40,525 nt of DNA from an uncultured Collinsella sp. (GTDB lineage: Bacteria; Actinomycetota; Coriobacteriia; Coriobacteriales; Coriobacteriaceae). The stretch spans positions 1-40,525 of the forward strand of contig UQRW01000017.1 in assembly GCA_900543515.1 (NCBI GenBank), written 5' to 3'. The notes under the pieces were generated by a model. It did not search any database. It worked only from the letters and a program-made list of their open reading frames with translations, and was not told the DNA's origin. The position numbers were made by a program, and so were the translations under genes. Positions 24,590-32,577 of the stretch are shown here, piece after piece (positions within the stretch are counted from its first letter, which is position 1; each line of letters opens with the position of its first letter).

Positions 24590-26623
24590 ATGATCCTCCT
24601 GGTCGACAAGATCGAAAAAAGCTTCGGCGCACGCGTCCTCTTTAGCGGCGCGTCCTTCCAGATCAACCCCGGCGAGCGCTTCGCGCTCGTGGGCCCCAAC
24701 GGCGCCGGCAAAACCACCATGCTCAAGATCATCATGGGCATCGACAGTCCCGACTCCGGCCAGGTCCAGTACGCCAAGGACTGCCAGGTGGGCTACTTAG
24801 AGCAGGAAACTAATCTAGAGCAAAAGGACACCACCATCCTTGCCGAGGTCATGGCCGCCGCCAAGGAAATCCGCCGCATGGGCGAGCGCGCCAACGAACT
24901 GCAGGCCCAGATCACCGAGCTCTCCGAGCAGGGCAAGGACGTCGACGCGCTCCTTAACGAGTACGGCCAGGTCCAGGACCGCTTTGAGCACCTGGGCGGC
25001 TACGAGCTCGAGAGCAACGCACGCAAGATCCTGTCCGGCCTGGGCTTTAAGGTCACCGACTTTGAGCGCCCGTGCTCCGAGTTCTCGGGCGGCTGGCAGA
25101 TGCGCATCGCGCTGGCCAAGCTCTTCCTGCGCCACCCCGACCTGCTACTGCTTGACGAGCCCACCAACCACCTGGATCTCGAAAGTGTCCAGTGGCTGCG
25201 CGGCTTTATCGCCAACTACGACGGCGCCGTCCTCATCGTCAGCCACGACCGCGCCTTCATGGACGCTTGCGTCGACCACGTCGCTGCTCTCGAAAACCGC
25301 CGCGTGACCACCTACACCGGCAACTACAGCAGCTACCTCAAGCAGCGCGAGGACAACCTGGAGCAGATGCGCGCCAAGCGCGCCGCCCAGGAGCGCGACA
25401 TCGCCCACATGCAGGTCTTCGTTGACAAGTTCCGCTACAAGCCCACCAAGGCTGCCCAGGCCCAGGAGCGCATCCGCAAGATCGAGCAGATCAAAAAGGA
25501 GCTCGTCATCCTGCCCGAGGGCCACAAGCACATCGACTTTAAGTTCCCCGATCCGCCGCGCTCCGGCGACATGGTCGTGGGCCTGGAGGGCGTGTCCAAG
25601 TCCTACGGTGAAAAGCACATCTACAGCGACATCGACCTCAAGCTCTACCGCGGCGAGCACGTGGCACTCGTCGGCCCCAACGGCGCCGGCAAGTCCACCC
25701 TCATGAAGATTCTCGCCGGCCTGGAGCCGCCCACTACCGGCACGCGCGACCTGGGCACCAACGTGGGCGTGGCCTACTACGCTCAGCACGCACTCGAGGG
25801 CATGACCGAGTCCAATACCGTCCTGCAAGAGATCGACACCGTCACGCCCAAGTGGACCGTGCCGCAACAGCGCAGCCTGCTGGGCGCCTTCCTGTTTAGC
25901 GACAACGACGCAATCGAAAAGCAGGTTCGCGTCCTCTCCGGCGGCGAAAAGGCGCGTCTGGCCCTGGCCAAGATGCTCGTGGCGCCCGAGGCGCTCCTGT
26001 GTCTGGACGAGCCCACCAACCACCTGGACATCGACTCGGTAGACATGCTCGAGAACGCCCTGCAAAACTTCCCCGGCACCATCGTGCTGATCAGCCACGA
26101 CGAGCACCTGGTACGCGCTGTGGCCAACCGCATCATTGACATCCGCGATGGCAAGGTCACGGTCTACGACGGCGACTACGACTACTACCTCTACAAGCGC
26201 GAGGACCTCGCAGCCCGCGCCGCGGCCGATGCGGCAGGGGAGAGCGCACCGGCCGCGACCAAGTCCGCTAAGGTCACCGCGGCCCAGCCCGACACCCCCG
26301 CCACCGCCTCCAAGCCCGCCGAGGGCAAAAAGACCAAGGAGCAGAAGCGCGCCGAGGCCCAGGCCCGCGCCGCGCTCAACAAAAAGCTCAAGGGCGTGCG
26401 TAACCAGCTCAAGAAGATCGAGACGGAGCTCGACAAAAAGCGCGCCCGCTATGACGAGCTTATGGAATTGATGGCCAGCGAAGAGCTTTATGCCGATCAA
26501 GACAAGTTCAACGCCGCGCTGGGGGAATATAACGGCCTTAAGCAAGAGCTGCCCAAGCTCGAGGACGAATGGTTGGAGCTTTCCACCCAGATCGAAGAGG
26601 AGACTGCGCGTGAACTCTCGTAA
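24590..26623 (+). CDS. ABC-F family ATPase (Uup/YdiF-like)
   Basis: A 677-residue soluble twin-ABC protein with no membrane segments. The first nucleotide-binding domain has Walker A GPNGAGKT (Lys41), signature FSGGWQM and Walker B LLLLDEPTNHLD. The second has GPNGAGKS (Lys368), signature LSGGEKAR and LLCLDEPTNHLD. A charged linker (about 300-340) lies between them. A Pro/Ala-rich stretch (about 545-580) leads to a C-terminal coiled coil (about 585-677), as in Uup. ABC-F proteins act on the ribosome or, for Uup, on branched DNA; some give antibiotic resistance, but housekeeping context and the Uup-like tail favour a translation or genome-maintenance role. No strong Shine-Dalgarno precedes the ATG. 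Confidence 0.9.
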   Translation: MILLVDKIEKSFGARVLFSGASFQINPGERFALVGPNGAGKTTMLKIIMGIDSPDSGQVQYAKDCQVGYLEQETNLEQKDTTILAEVMAAAKEIRRMGERANELQAQITELSEQGKDVDALLNEYGQVQDRFEHLGGYELESNARKILSGLGFKVTDFERPCSEFSGGWQMRIALAKLFLRHPDLLLLDEPTNHLDLESVQWLRGFIANYDGAVLIVSHDRAFMDACVDHVAALENRRVTTYTGNYSSYLKQREDNLEQMRAKRAAQERDIAHMQVFVDKFRYKPTKAAQAQERIRKIEQIKKELVILPEGHKHIDFKFPDPPRSGDMVVGLEGVSKSYGEKHIYSDIDLKLYRGEHVALVGPNGAGKSTLMKILAGLEPPTTGTRDLGTNVGVAYYAQHALEGMTESNTVLQEIDTVTPKWTVPQQRSLLGAFLFSDNDAIEKQVRVLSGGEKARLALAKMLVAPEALLCLDEPTNHLDIDSVDMLENALQNFPGTIVLISHDEHLVRAVANRIIDIRDGKVTVYDGDYDYYLYKREDLAARAAADAAGESAPAATKSAKVTAAQPDTPATASKPAEGKKTKEQKRAEAQARAALNKKLKGVRNQLKKIETELDKKRARYDELMELMASEELYADQDKFNAALGEYNGLKQELPKLEDEWLELSTQIEEETARELS

Positions 26624-26906
26624 GGCCGCTGCCGTGGCGATGAGCATCATCGCCATCGCCTGTCGCATCTGCGGCATCTTTATGAGCGCGATGACCGTGC
26701 TGCTCTGTTTTAGCGGCCTCACCGCCAAGCTGCAGATCGTCGGCTTTGTCGTCGAGCTTTCGCGCGCACTGCCGAGCGCCATCGCCGGCTATGGCGTCAT
26801 CACGTCGCCCTTTGGCGGCGTGTTCCGCCTGGATTACGCCATCGTCGCCGTGATCCTGTTTGTGATCGACTACCTGCTCACGCGCGCCTCGCGCCGCGTC
26901 CGCTAG
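26610..26906 (+). CDS. small membrane protein of unknown function
   Basis: I do not recognise this 98-residue protein. It starts with GTG inside the end of the ABC-F gene (14-base overlap), with GAAGAGGAGA a few bases upstream. It has a basic N-terminus (NSRK), hydrophobic segments at about 8-32 and 38-60, and a third at about 74-92 (LDYAIVAVILFVIDYLL), then a basic end (RASRRVR). Two or three membrane spans with a cytoplasmic C-terminus are likely. Codon use fits its neighbours, and it is followed 9 bases later by the M50 protease gene, so it belongs to the same transcript. A longer frame opening at 26490 lies within the ABC-F gene and is not used. Confidence 0.7.
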   Translation: MNSRKAAAVAMSIIAIACRICGIFMSAMTVLLCFSGLTAKLQIVGFVVELSRALPSAIAGYGVITSPFGGVFRLDYAIVAVILFVIDYLLTRASRRVR

Positions 26907-26915
26907 GGGAGCGCT

Positions 26916-27599
26916 ATGTCCAGCAGCTACCTCATGAACCTACTCGCCAGCGCTGTCGCCGTTATTGTTGGCATCGTCATCCACGAGAGCGCGCACGCCG
27001 CCGCGGCCTGGGCACTCGGAGATAAGACGGCCCGTTCGCGCGGCCGCGTCTCGCTCAACCCGCTCAACCACATCGACCCGTTTGGCACCATCATCCTGCC
27101 GCTGCTCATGCTTGCCGCCGGCGGCCCGGTGTTCGCCTTCGCCAAGCCCGTGCCGGTCTACCTCAACAACCTCAAACACCCCAAGCGCGACGAGGTTCTG
27201 GTGAGCGTGGCCGGCCCCGCGTCGAACATCGTCCTCGCGTGCCTCGCGGCCGCCCTCATGCACGCGGCATATGGCAGCCTCTATACCGGCATGTCCTTTG
27301 CCCTGGCGTCACAGATCATGAACTTCGGCGCCACGTTTATCGTGGTCAACCTGTCACTCGCGTTCTTCAACCTCATCCCGATCCCGCCGCTCGATGGCTC
27401 TTCGATCATCGTGCCGTTCCTCAAAGGCAAGGCGCTCAACAACTACTATCACCTGCAGCAATACGCCATGCCCATCCTCATCATTGTGCTGTACCTGCTG
27501 CCCATGTGGACCGGCATCGACGTGATCGGCCGCTATTTCGACGTTACCGTGTATCCGCTTGCTGAGCAGCTGCTCAACTTCGCAATCGCCGGCATCTAA
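26916..27599 (+). CDS. site-2 protease-type membrane metalloprotease (M50)
   Basis: A 227-residue integral membrane protein. The zinc motif HESAH (His23-Glu24-His27) lies in the first membrane segment. The second conserved block, NLIPIPPLDGS (about 148-158), carries the third ligand Asp. About five hydrophobic segments are present, with no PDZ domain. This is the short M50B type common next to scpA-scpB in Gram-positive genomes. The substrate is unknown; relatives cut anti-sigma factors or other membrane-bound regulators. GGGGAGC lies 4 bases before the ATG. Confidence 0.9.
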   Translation: MSSSYLMNLLASAVAVIVGIVIHESAHAAAAWALGDKTARSRGRVSLNPLNHIDPFGTIILPLLMLAAGGPVFAFAKPVPVYLNNLKHPKRDEVLVSVAGPASNIVLACLAAALMHAAYGSLYTGMSFALASQIMNFGATFIVVNLSLAFFNLIPIPPLDGSSIIVPFLKGKALNNYYHLQQYAMPILIIVLYLLPMWTGIDVIGRYFDVTVYPLAEQLLNFAIAGI

Positions 27600-27683
27600 G
27601 GTAAACTTACAGGTCGACCGTGCAAAACGGTCGCAACATGCACCCAAACCGCGCCGCGAAGGCGCCGTCAAAGGAGGTCGAAA

Positions 27684-28496
27684 ATGTCGTATCGCGTGTC
27701 GACGCAGGTCTACAGCGGACCGTTCGACCTGCTGCTGCAGCTGGTAACACGCCAAAAAGTAGATATCGGCGCTATCTCCATCAGCGAGGTGGCCGAGCAG
27801 TACCTTGCCGAGGCCGAACGCATCGAGGCACTGGACCTGGACGTGGCGAGCGACTTTTTGCTGGTCGCAGCAACCCTTTTGGACATCAAGGCCGCCTCTC
27901 TGGTGCCGCAGGAGGCCCCGCGCAAAGTCGATGACGACAATGACGAGTTCGACGAAGACCTCGAGGAGCTCAGCACGCTCGACGGCGACGCCTTGCGCGA
28001 GGTTCTGATCCAGCGCCTGATTGCCTACAAGCAGTTTAAAGGCGCGGCTGCGGCCCTTGGCGCGCGGATGCAGGCCGAGAGCCGCATGCATCCGCGCGTG
28101 GCCGGCCCCGACCCCGAGTTCCTAGGCCTTATGCCCGACTATCTGGCTGGCATCACCCTGCGCGGCCTGGCCGTTATCTGTGCCGACCTGGACGGCAAGC
28201 GCCAGACCTTCTTGCTGGAAGCCGAGCACGTGGCGCCGCATCGCGTGCCGCTCGACCTGACCGTGGCCTCAGTCGACCGCTTTACCATGGCACACCAAAC
28301 CTGCACCTTCCGCGAGCTGCTGGACGGCGACGCCACCACCGAGCAGCTCGTCGTCACCTTTTTGGCCATGCTGGAGCTCGCCAAGCGCGGCTCGCTCACG
28401 CTGAGCCAGGACGAGATCTTCGGAACCATCTGCATCAACCGAGCCGAGGGCGCCGAGGCATACGTGCCCGGCGAGGGCCCCGATCTCACCGAATAG
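27684..28496 (+). CDS. scpA: segregation and condensation protein A
   Basis: Kleisin subunit that bridges the Smc heads in the chromosome-condensing Smc-ScpAB complex. The 270-residue protein has the N-terminal family signature (FSGPFDLLLQLV-type; here YSGPFDLLLQLV, then DIGAISISEVAEQYL), a charged middle (DDDNDEFDEDLEELS) and a winged-helix C-terminus (about 195-262, QLVVTFLAMLELAKRG). AAAGGAGGTCG gives a near-perfect Shine-Dalgarno. scpB follows 11 bases after. A small 7-bp hairpin lies in the gap before the gene (27615-27633). smc is not in the window. Confidence 0.95.
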   Translation: MSYRVSTQVYSGPFDLLLQLVTRQKVDIGAISISEVAEQYLAEAERIEALDLDVASDFLLVAATLLDIKAASLVPQEAPRKVDDDNDEFDEDLEELSTLDGDALREVLIQRLIAYKQFKGAAAALGARMQAESRMHPRVAGPDPEFLGLMPDYLAGITLRGLAVICADLDGKRQTFLLEAEHVAPHRVPLDLTVASVDRFTMAHQTCTFRELLDGDATTEQLVVTFLAMLELAKRGSLTLSQDEIFGTICINRAEGAEAYVPGEGPDLTE

Positions 28497-28507
28497 GAGC
28501 CGCAACC

Positions 28508-29236
28508 ATGTCAACCCTTTCCACGCTGGAGGCAAACAGCCTCAAAGGCGCCCTCGAGGCGCTGTTGCTGGTGTCGAGCGACCCGGTGAGCGCGCCCGCG
28601 CTGGCAGGTGCGCTGGATATCGCCCCGGGCGAATGCGCGTCGCTGCTCGCCGAGCTCAAGGTTGAGTACGAGGAGGCCAACCGCGGCTTTCAGCTGCGCG
28701 AGGTCGCCGGCGGCTGGCGCCTGTTTACGCATCCCGCCTATCACGACGTGGTCGAGGCCTACGTGCTGAGCTGGGACACGCAAAAACTGTCGCAGGCGGC
28801 GCTCGAGACCTTGGCCGTGATCGCATACCACCAGCCCGTGACGCGCGAGGTGGTCAAGGGCATCCGCGGCGTCAATTCCGACGGCGTCATCGCGTCGCTC
28901 GTGGACAAAGGTCTGGTGCGCGAGCTCGGACGCGACCCTCAGCGCGGTCAAGCCATCATCTACGGCACGACCAACGCCTTCTTGGAAAAGTTCGGTCTGC
29001 GCTCCACCCGCGATCTGCCCGATCTGGAGCAGTTTGCCCCCGACGAGCAGTCGCGTCAGTTTATCCGCGAGCGCCTGAGCGGCCGCAGCATTCAGTCCAC
29101 GCTCGAGGAGCAGGCCGAGGACCTGGACGAAGAGCGCGAACTGCTCGATACCGATGTTGAAGATGTTGAGGCAGTCGAGAACTTGGAAACTCTGGTCGTC
29201 GACGAGACCTCGGAGGATTTGCATGACGAGGACTAA
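28508..29236 (+). CDS. scpB: segregation and condensation protein B
   Basis: Winged-helix partner of ScpA in the Smc complex. The 242-residue protein shows two tandem winged helices (about 8-90 and 95-170), with the conserved LETLAVIAYHQPVTR block and GRDPQRGQAIIYGTT near residue 140. The last ~55 residues form an acidic tail (EEQAEDLDEERELLD and on), a usual family feature but long here. GGAGC precedes the ATG. Its end overlaps the start of rluB by 14 bases. Confidence 0.95.
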   Translation: MSTLSTLEANSLKGALEALLLVSSDPVSAPALAGALDIAPGECASLLAELKVEYEEANRGFQLREVAGGWRLFTHPAYHDVVEAYVLSWDTQKLSQAALETLAVIAYHQPVTREVVKGIRGVNSDGVIASLVDKGLVRELGRDPQRGQAIIYGTTNAFLEKFGLRSTRDLPDLEQFAPDEQSRQFIRERLSGRSIQSTLEEQAEDLDEERELLDTDVEDVEAVENLETLVVDETSEDLHDED

Positions 29237-30188
29237 CGAAGTAGGGGAGACGCGCGCCATGGGCAACGCAGCACCCGCCACCGACGCCCAGCCCGTCTAT
29301 CCGCACACCATGCGCCTGCAGCGCTTTTTGGCGCGCGCGGGCGTGGCGAGCCGCCGTGGCTCGGAGGACCTGATGACCGCCGGCCGCGTGACCGTCAACG
29401 GCGAGGTCGCGACCGAACTGGGCACCAAGGTCGATGTCGACCGCGACCATATCGAGGTCGACGGCATGCCCGTCAAGCTCAACCAGGGCGCCGTGTACTT
29501 GATGCTCTACAAGCCGACCGGCTACCTCACCACCATGAGCGACCCGCATGAGCGCCCTTGCGTGGCCGACCTGGTCCCCCGCGATCGCTTTCCGGGACTT
29601 TTCCCGGTGGGCCGCCTGGACCGCGACACCACAGGCCTTTTGCTCTTTACCACCGACGGCGACCTGTCGCAGGACCTGCTGCACCCCAGCAAGCATGTCT
29701 ATAAGACCTACCAAGTACTCGTGGACGGGCAGCTGACCGACCGCGATCTAGACCCGCTCCGCCGTGGCATCGAGCTCGACGACGGTCTGTGCCAGCCGGC
29801 GATCTGCCGCGTCATCAACGCACGCGAGGCAGAGGCCGTGGCACCACAAGGCGTAAAGCCCGGCACCACCGCCGTGGAGGTCATCATCCGCGAGGGCCGC
29901 AAAAACCAGGTCAAGCGCATGTTGAGCAAGATTCACCATCCGGTAATCCGTCTGCATCGCTGCAACTTTGCCGGCCTTGAGCTCAAGGGCGTGGCCAAGG
30001 GCTCGTGGCGCGAGCTCACCGACCGCGAGGTGCAGATCCTCAAGGCCGGCGGCATCCCGCCCAAGCAGGCGAGCGCCAAGCGCAACGGCGGCAAGCCCCA
30101 AGACACGCCCGCCAGCCGCATGCGTCACCACGGCAGCCACGGCTCCGCACCCAAGCGCAACACCTACCGCGAGCGCTACACAGGCTAG
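29223..30188 (+). CDS. rluB: 23S rRNA pseudouridine synthase, RluB family
   Basis: Converts a uridine of 23S rRNA to pseudouridine. The 321-residue protein has an S4 RNA-binding domain (MRLQRFLARAGVASRRGSE, about 30-85) and a catalytic domain with GRLDRDTTGLLL, which includes the active-site Asp. A basic, disordered tail (about 280-321) follows, rich in Lys/Arg/His. The ATG at 29223 has GGAGG six bases upstream and overlaps scpB; ATG 29259 with GGGGAGA is an equally good alternative. The RluB, RluE and RluF subfamilies cannot be fully told apart by eye; RluB is preferred from the scpB-rluB-cmk order common in Gram-positives. Confidence 0.9.
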   Translation: MTRTNEVGETRAMGNAAPATDAQPVYPHTMRLQRFLARAGVASRRGSEDLMTAGRVTVNGEVATELGTKVDVDRDHIEVDGMPVKLNQGAVYLMLYKPTGYLTTMSDPHERPCVADLVPRDRFPGLFPVGRLDRDTTGLLLFTTDGDLSQDLLHPSKHVYKTYQVLVDGQLTDRDLDPLRRGIELDDGLCQPAICRVINAREAEAVAPQGVKPGTTAVEVIIREGRKNQVKRMLSKIHHPVIRLHRCNFAGLELKGVAKGSWRELTDREVQILKAGGIPPKQASAKRNGGKPQDTPASRMRHHGSHGSAPKRNTYRERYTG

Positions 30189-30254
30189 GCAACCCGCCGC
30201 GCCCCAGCGCCCGCGAACCATACCAGCACGTCAACCATCGAAAGGAAGCATTGC

Positions 30255-30941
30255 ATGATCGTCGCCATCGACGGCCCTGCCGGTTCCGGCAAGTCCACCA
30301 TCGCCAAGGAGATCGCCCGCCAACTGGGCTTTAACAAGCTCGATACGGGCGCCATGTATCGTGCCGTCACCTTCGCCGCGCTCGACCGCGGTATCGACCT
30401 GGACGACGAGGCGGCCATCGACGCCCTCGCCGAGCAGATCGAGATTCGCTTTACCAACGGTACCGGCGAGGACACGCGCCTGACCATTGACGGCCAGGAC
30501 GCTTCGGCCGCCATTCGTACCCCGCAGGTCGACGCCAACGTGTCCAAAATCTCGGCCTACCCAGGCGTACGCGCCGCCATGCTCATTCACCAGCGCCGCG
30601 CCGCCGAGGACCGCGACATCGTTGCCGAGGGTCGCGACATCGGCACCGTCGTGTTCCCCAACGCGCAGGTCAAGGTGTTTCTAACCGCCGACCCGCGCGA
30701 GCGCGCCCGCCGCCGCGTGCTGCAGCGTCACCAAAACGACGCCCAGCCGCTTACTGCCGAGCAGCTCGAGGCCGAGGTCGACGAGACTCTCGACGCCCTT
30801 AAGCAGCGCGACAAGCTTGACAGCAGCCGCGAGGTCGCCCCGCTCGTGCCCGCCGAGGACGCCGTGCACGTCGACTCCACCGCCCATACCATCGACGAGG
30901 TCGTCCGCATTATCGAGGACCTCATCAACCAAAGGAGGTAG
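30255..30941 (+). CDS. cmk: cytidylate kinase
   Basis: Phosphorylates CMP and dCMP with ATP. The 228-residue protein has the P-loop GPAGSGKST (about 8-16), LDTGAMYRA (about 33-41) and GRDIGTVVFPNA, with the nucleotide-binding arginines in DPRERARRR. Length matches the family. GAAAGGAAG precedes the ATG. It is followed after 3 bases by plsC, a linkage seen in Bacillus as well. Confidence 0.96.
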   Translation: MIVAIDGPAGSGKSTIAKEIARQLGFNKLDTGAMYRAVTFAALDRGIDLDDEAAIDALAEQIEIRFTNGTGEDTRLTIDGQDASAAIRTPQVDANVSKISAYPGVRAAMLIHQRRAAEDRDIVAEGRDIGTVVFPNAQVKVFLTADPRERARRRVLQRHQNDAQPLTAEQLEAEVDETLDALKQRDKLDSSREVAPLVPAEDAVHVDSTAHTIDEVVRIIEDLINQRR

Positions 30942-30944
30942 CCC

Positions 30945-31673
30945 ATGCGCCTGTTTAAGCAGACGCCCGAGGACTATTACAACGCCCCCTACGCAGAGTT
31001 CCCAGCGCTCATTCGCGGCACCGTCGTCGTAGTCATGGCCATCCTTTGGGCCTTCTCCAAGCTCATGTGGCGTTGGAAGGTCGAAGATGCCGATCTGCTG
31101 TTTGAGCGCCAGGACGGCCGCGGCAGCGTGGTCATCTGCAACCACACCTCGATGGCTGAGCTCTTGGCCGTGGAGACGGCGCTGTTCTTTGGCGGCCGCC
31201 GCATTCGCCCCATCTTTAAGTCCGAGTTCGCCAAGAGCAAGATCGTACGCTGGGCCTTTAGTCGTGTTGGCGGCATCCCCGTGGAGCGTGGTACTGCCGA
31301 TATGAAGTGCCTGCGCGCCGCTCAGCATGCGCTGCAGCGCGGCGAGGACGTCCTGATCTTCCCCGAGGGCACGCGCATCCGCTCGCGCGAGATCAAGCCC
31401 GAGGTCCACGGCGGCTTTGCGCTCATCGCCCAGATGGGCAAGGCGCCCGTCAACCCGCTCGCCATCTGCGGCTGGTCCGACATCACGCCCGCAGGCAAAA
31501 AGCTCATGCGTCCCAAGAAGTGCTGGATCCGCGCCGGCAAGGCCGTCTCGCTTTCCGACGCACCGGCTGGGCTTAAGCGCACGGAGCGCCTGGAATGGTT
31601 TGAGTCCGAGGCCATGAACCGCGTCTACGCTATGCGAGACGAGCTGTGCGCCGAGCATCCGGGCAGGTTCTAG
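30945..31673 (+). CDS. plsC: 1-acyl-sn-glycerol-3-phosphate acyltransferase (PlsC-like)
   Basis: Adds the second acyl chain in phosphatidic-acid synthesis. The 242-residue protein has one N-terminal hydrophobic segment (about 24-42) and the acyltransferase blocks: NHTSMAE (about 66-72), a basic middle with FKSEFAK, GGIPVERG, and FPEGTR near residue 140. The first block is unusual: the catalytic HX4D motif reads HX4E (His67, Glu72). The other blocks are normal, so activity is likely but this change deserves notice. AAAGGAGG from the end of cmk serves as Shine-Dalgarno. plsY and gpsA, which feed it, lie a few genes downstream. Confidence 0.88.
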   Translation: MRLFKQTPEDYYNAPYAEFPALIRGTVVVVMAILWAFSKLMWRWKVEDADLLFERQDGRGSVVICNHTSMAELLAVETALFFGGRRIRPIFKSEFAKSKIVRWAFSRVGGIPVERGTADMKCLRAAQHALQRGEDVLIFPEGTRIRSREIKPEVHGGFALIAQMGKAPVNPLAICGWSDITPAGKKLMRPKKCWIRAGKAVSLSDAPAGLKRTERLEWFESEAMNRVYAMRDELCAEHPGRF

Positions 31674-31690
31674 CCATGAGCGAGGAAGTC

Positions 31691-32575
31691 ATGAACACTG
31701 CCGCGACTGCGTCCGACCAGGCAACCGCGCCCACCATCGAAATCGCTGCCCACGCCGGCACCTGCTATGGCGTGCAGCGTGCGCTCGATATGGCCCTAGC
31801 GGCCGCACCGCAGGCAGGGGAGTGCGCTCAGGTCCATACCCTGGGTCCGCTCATCCATAACCCCATCGTGGTACGCGAGCTCGCTGAGGCAGGCGTTAGC
31901 TTGGCCGAGAACCTGGATAATGCCGCAACCGGCACCGTGATCATCCGCGCCCACGGTGTGGTGCCGCAGGTCATCGATGCCGCTCGCGAGCGTGGCCTTA
32001 ACGTCGTCGACGCCACCTGCCCCTACGTGAAGAAGGTCCATATGGCAGCCGAGCGCCTGGTGCGCGAGGGCTACCGCGTGATGGTCATAGGCGAGCCGGG
32101 TCACCCTGAGGTCGAGGGTATTCTGGGCCACGCCGGCAATGATGCGCAGGTTGTGAGCTGTGCCGCCGACGCCAACGCCTTGTCGCTCAAGGGCAAGGTA
32201 GGCCTCGTCGTGCAGACCACCCAGACCGCGCAGAACCTCGCCGAGGTCGTGGCAGCTATCACCCCGCGCGTGCAGGAGCTGCGTGTGATCAACACCATCT
32301 GCGCCGCCACGAGCGAGCGTCAACAGGCAGCAGCCACACTTGCCAACCGCTGCGACTGCATGGTCGTGGTGGGCGGCAAGAACTCGGGCAACACCCGTCG
32401 CCTGGCGCAGATTTGCGCAGACGCTTGCGAGCGCACGCATCATATCGAGGAAGCTTCCGAGCTCCAGGCCGCGTGGTTTACCGACGCTCACCACATCGGT
32501 ATCACCGCCGGAGCCTCCACCCCGCAAGAACACATCGAGCGCGCCGTCGCGCGCATCAAGGAGCTTTGCCGCTAA
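31691..32575 (+). CDS. ispH: 4-hydroxy-3-methylbut-2-enyl diphosphate reductase
   Basis: Last step of the MEP isoprenoid pathway, giving IPP and DMAPP with a 4Fe-4S cluster. The ~294-residue protein keeps the three cluster cysteines in their contexts (GTCYGVQRA, ATCPYVKKVH, TICAATSERQ). The substrate-binding histidines in HGVV and GHPEVEG, with its catalytic Glu, are also present. The ATG at 31691 has GAGGAAG at proper spacing; ATG 31676, just after the plsC stop, is an alternative. Unlike some clostridial versions it has no ribosomal protein S1 fusion. Confidence 0.95.
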   Translation: MNTAATASDQATAPTIEIAAHAGTCYGVQRALDMALAAAPQAGECAQVHTLGPLIHNPIVVRELAEAGVSLAENLDNAATGTVIIRAHGVVPQVIDAARERGLNVVDATCPYVKKVHMAAERLVREGYRVMVIGEPGHPEVEGILGHAGNDAQVVSCAADANALSLKGKVGLVVQTTQTAQNLAEVVAAITPRVQELRVINTICAATSERQQAAATLANRCDCMVVVGGKNSGNTRRLAQICADACERTHHIEEASELQAAWFTDAHHIGITAGASTPQEHIERAVARIKELCR

Positions 32576-32577
32576 TC

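Noticed and set aside
29061..29714. Minus-strand open frames across scpB and rluB
   Set aside because: They are antisense to conserved genes and lack recognisable domains.
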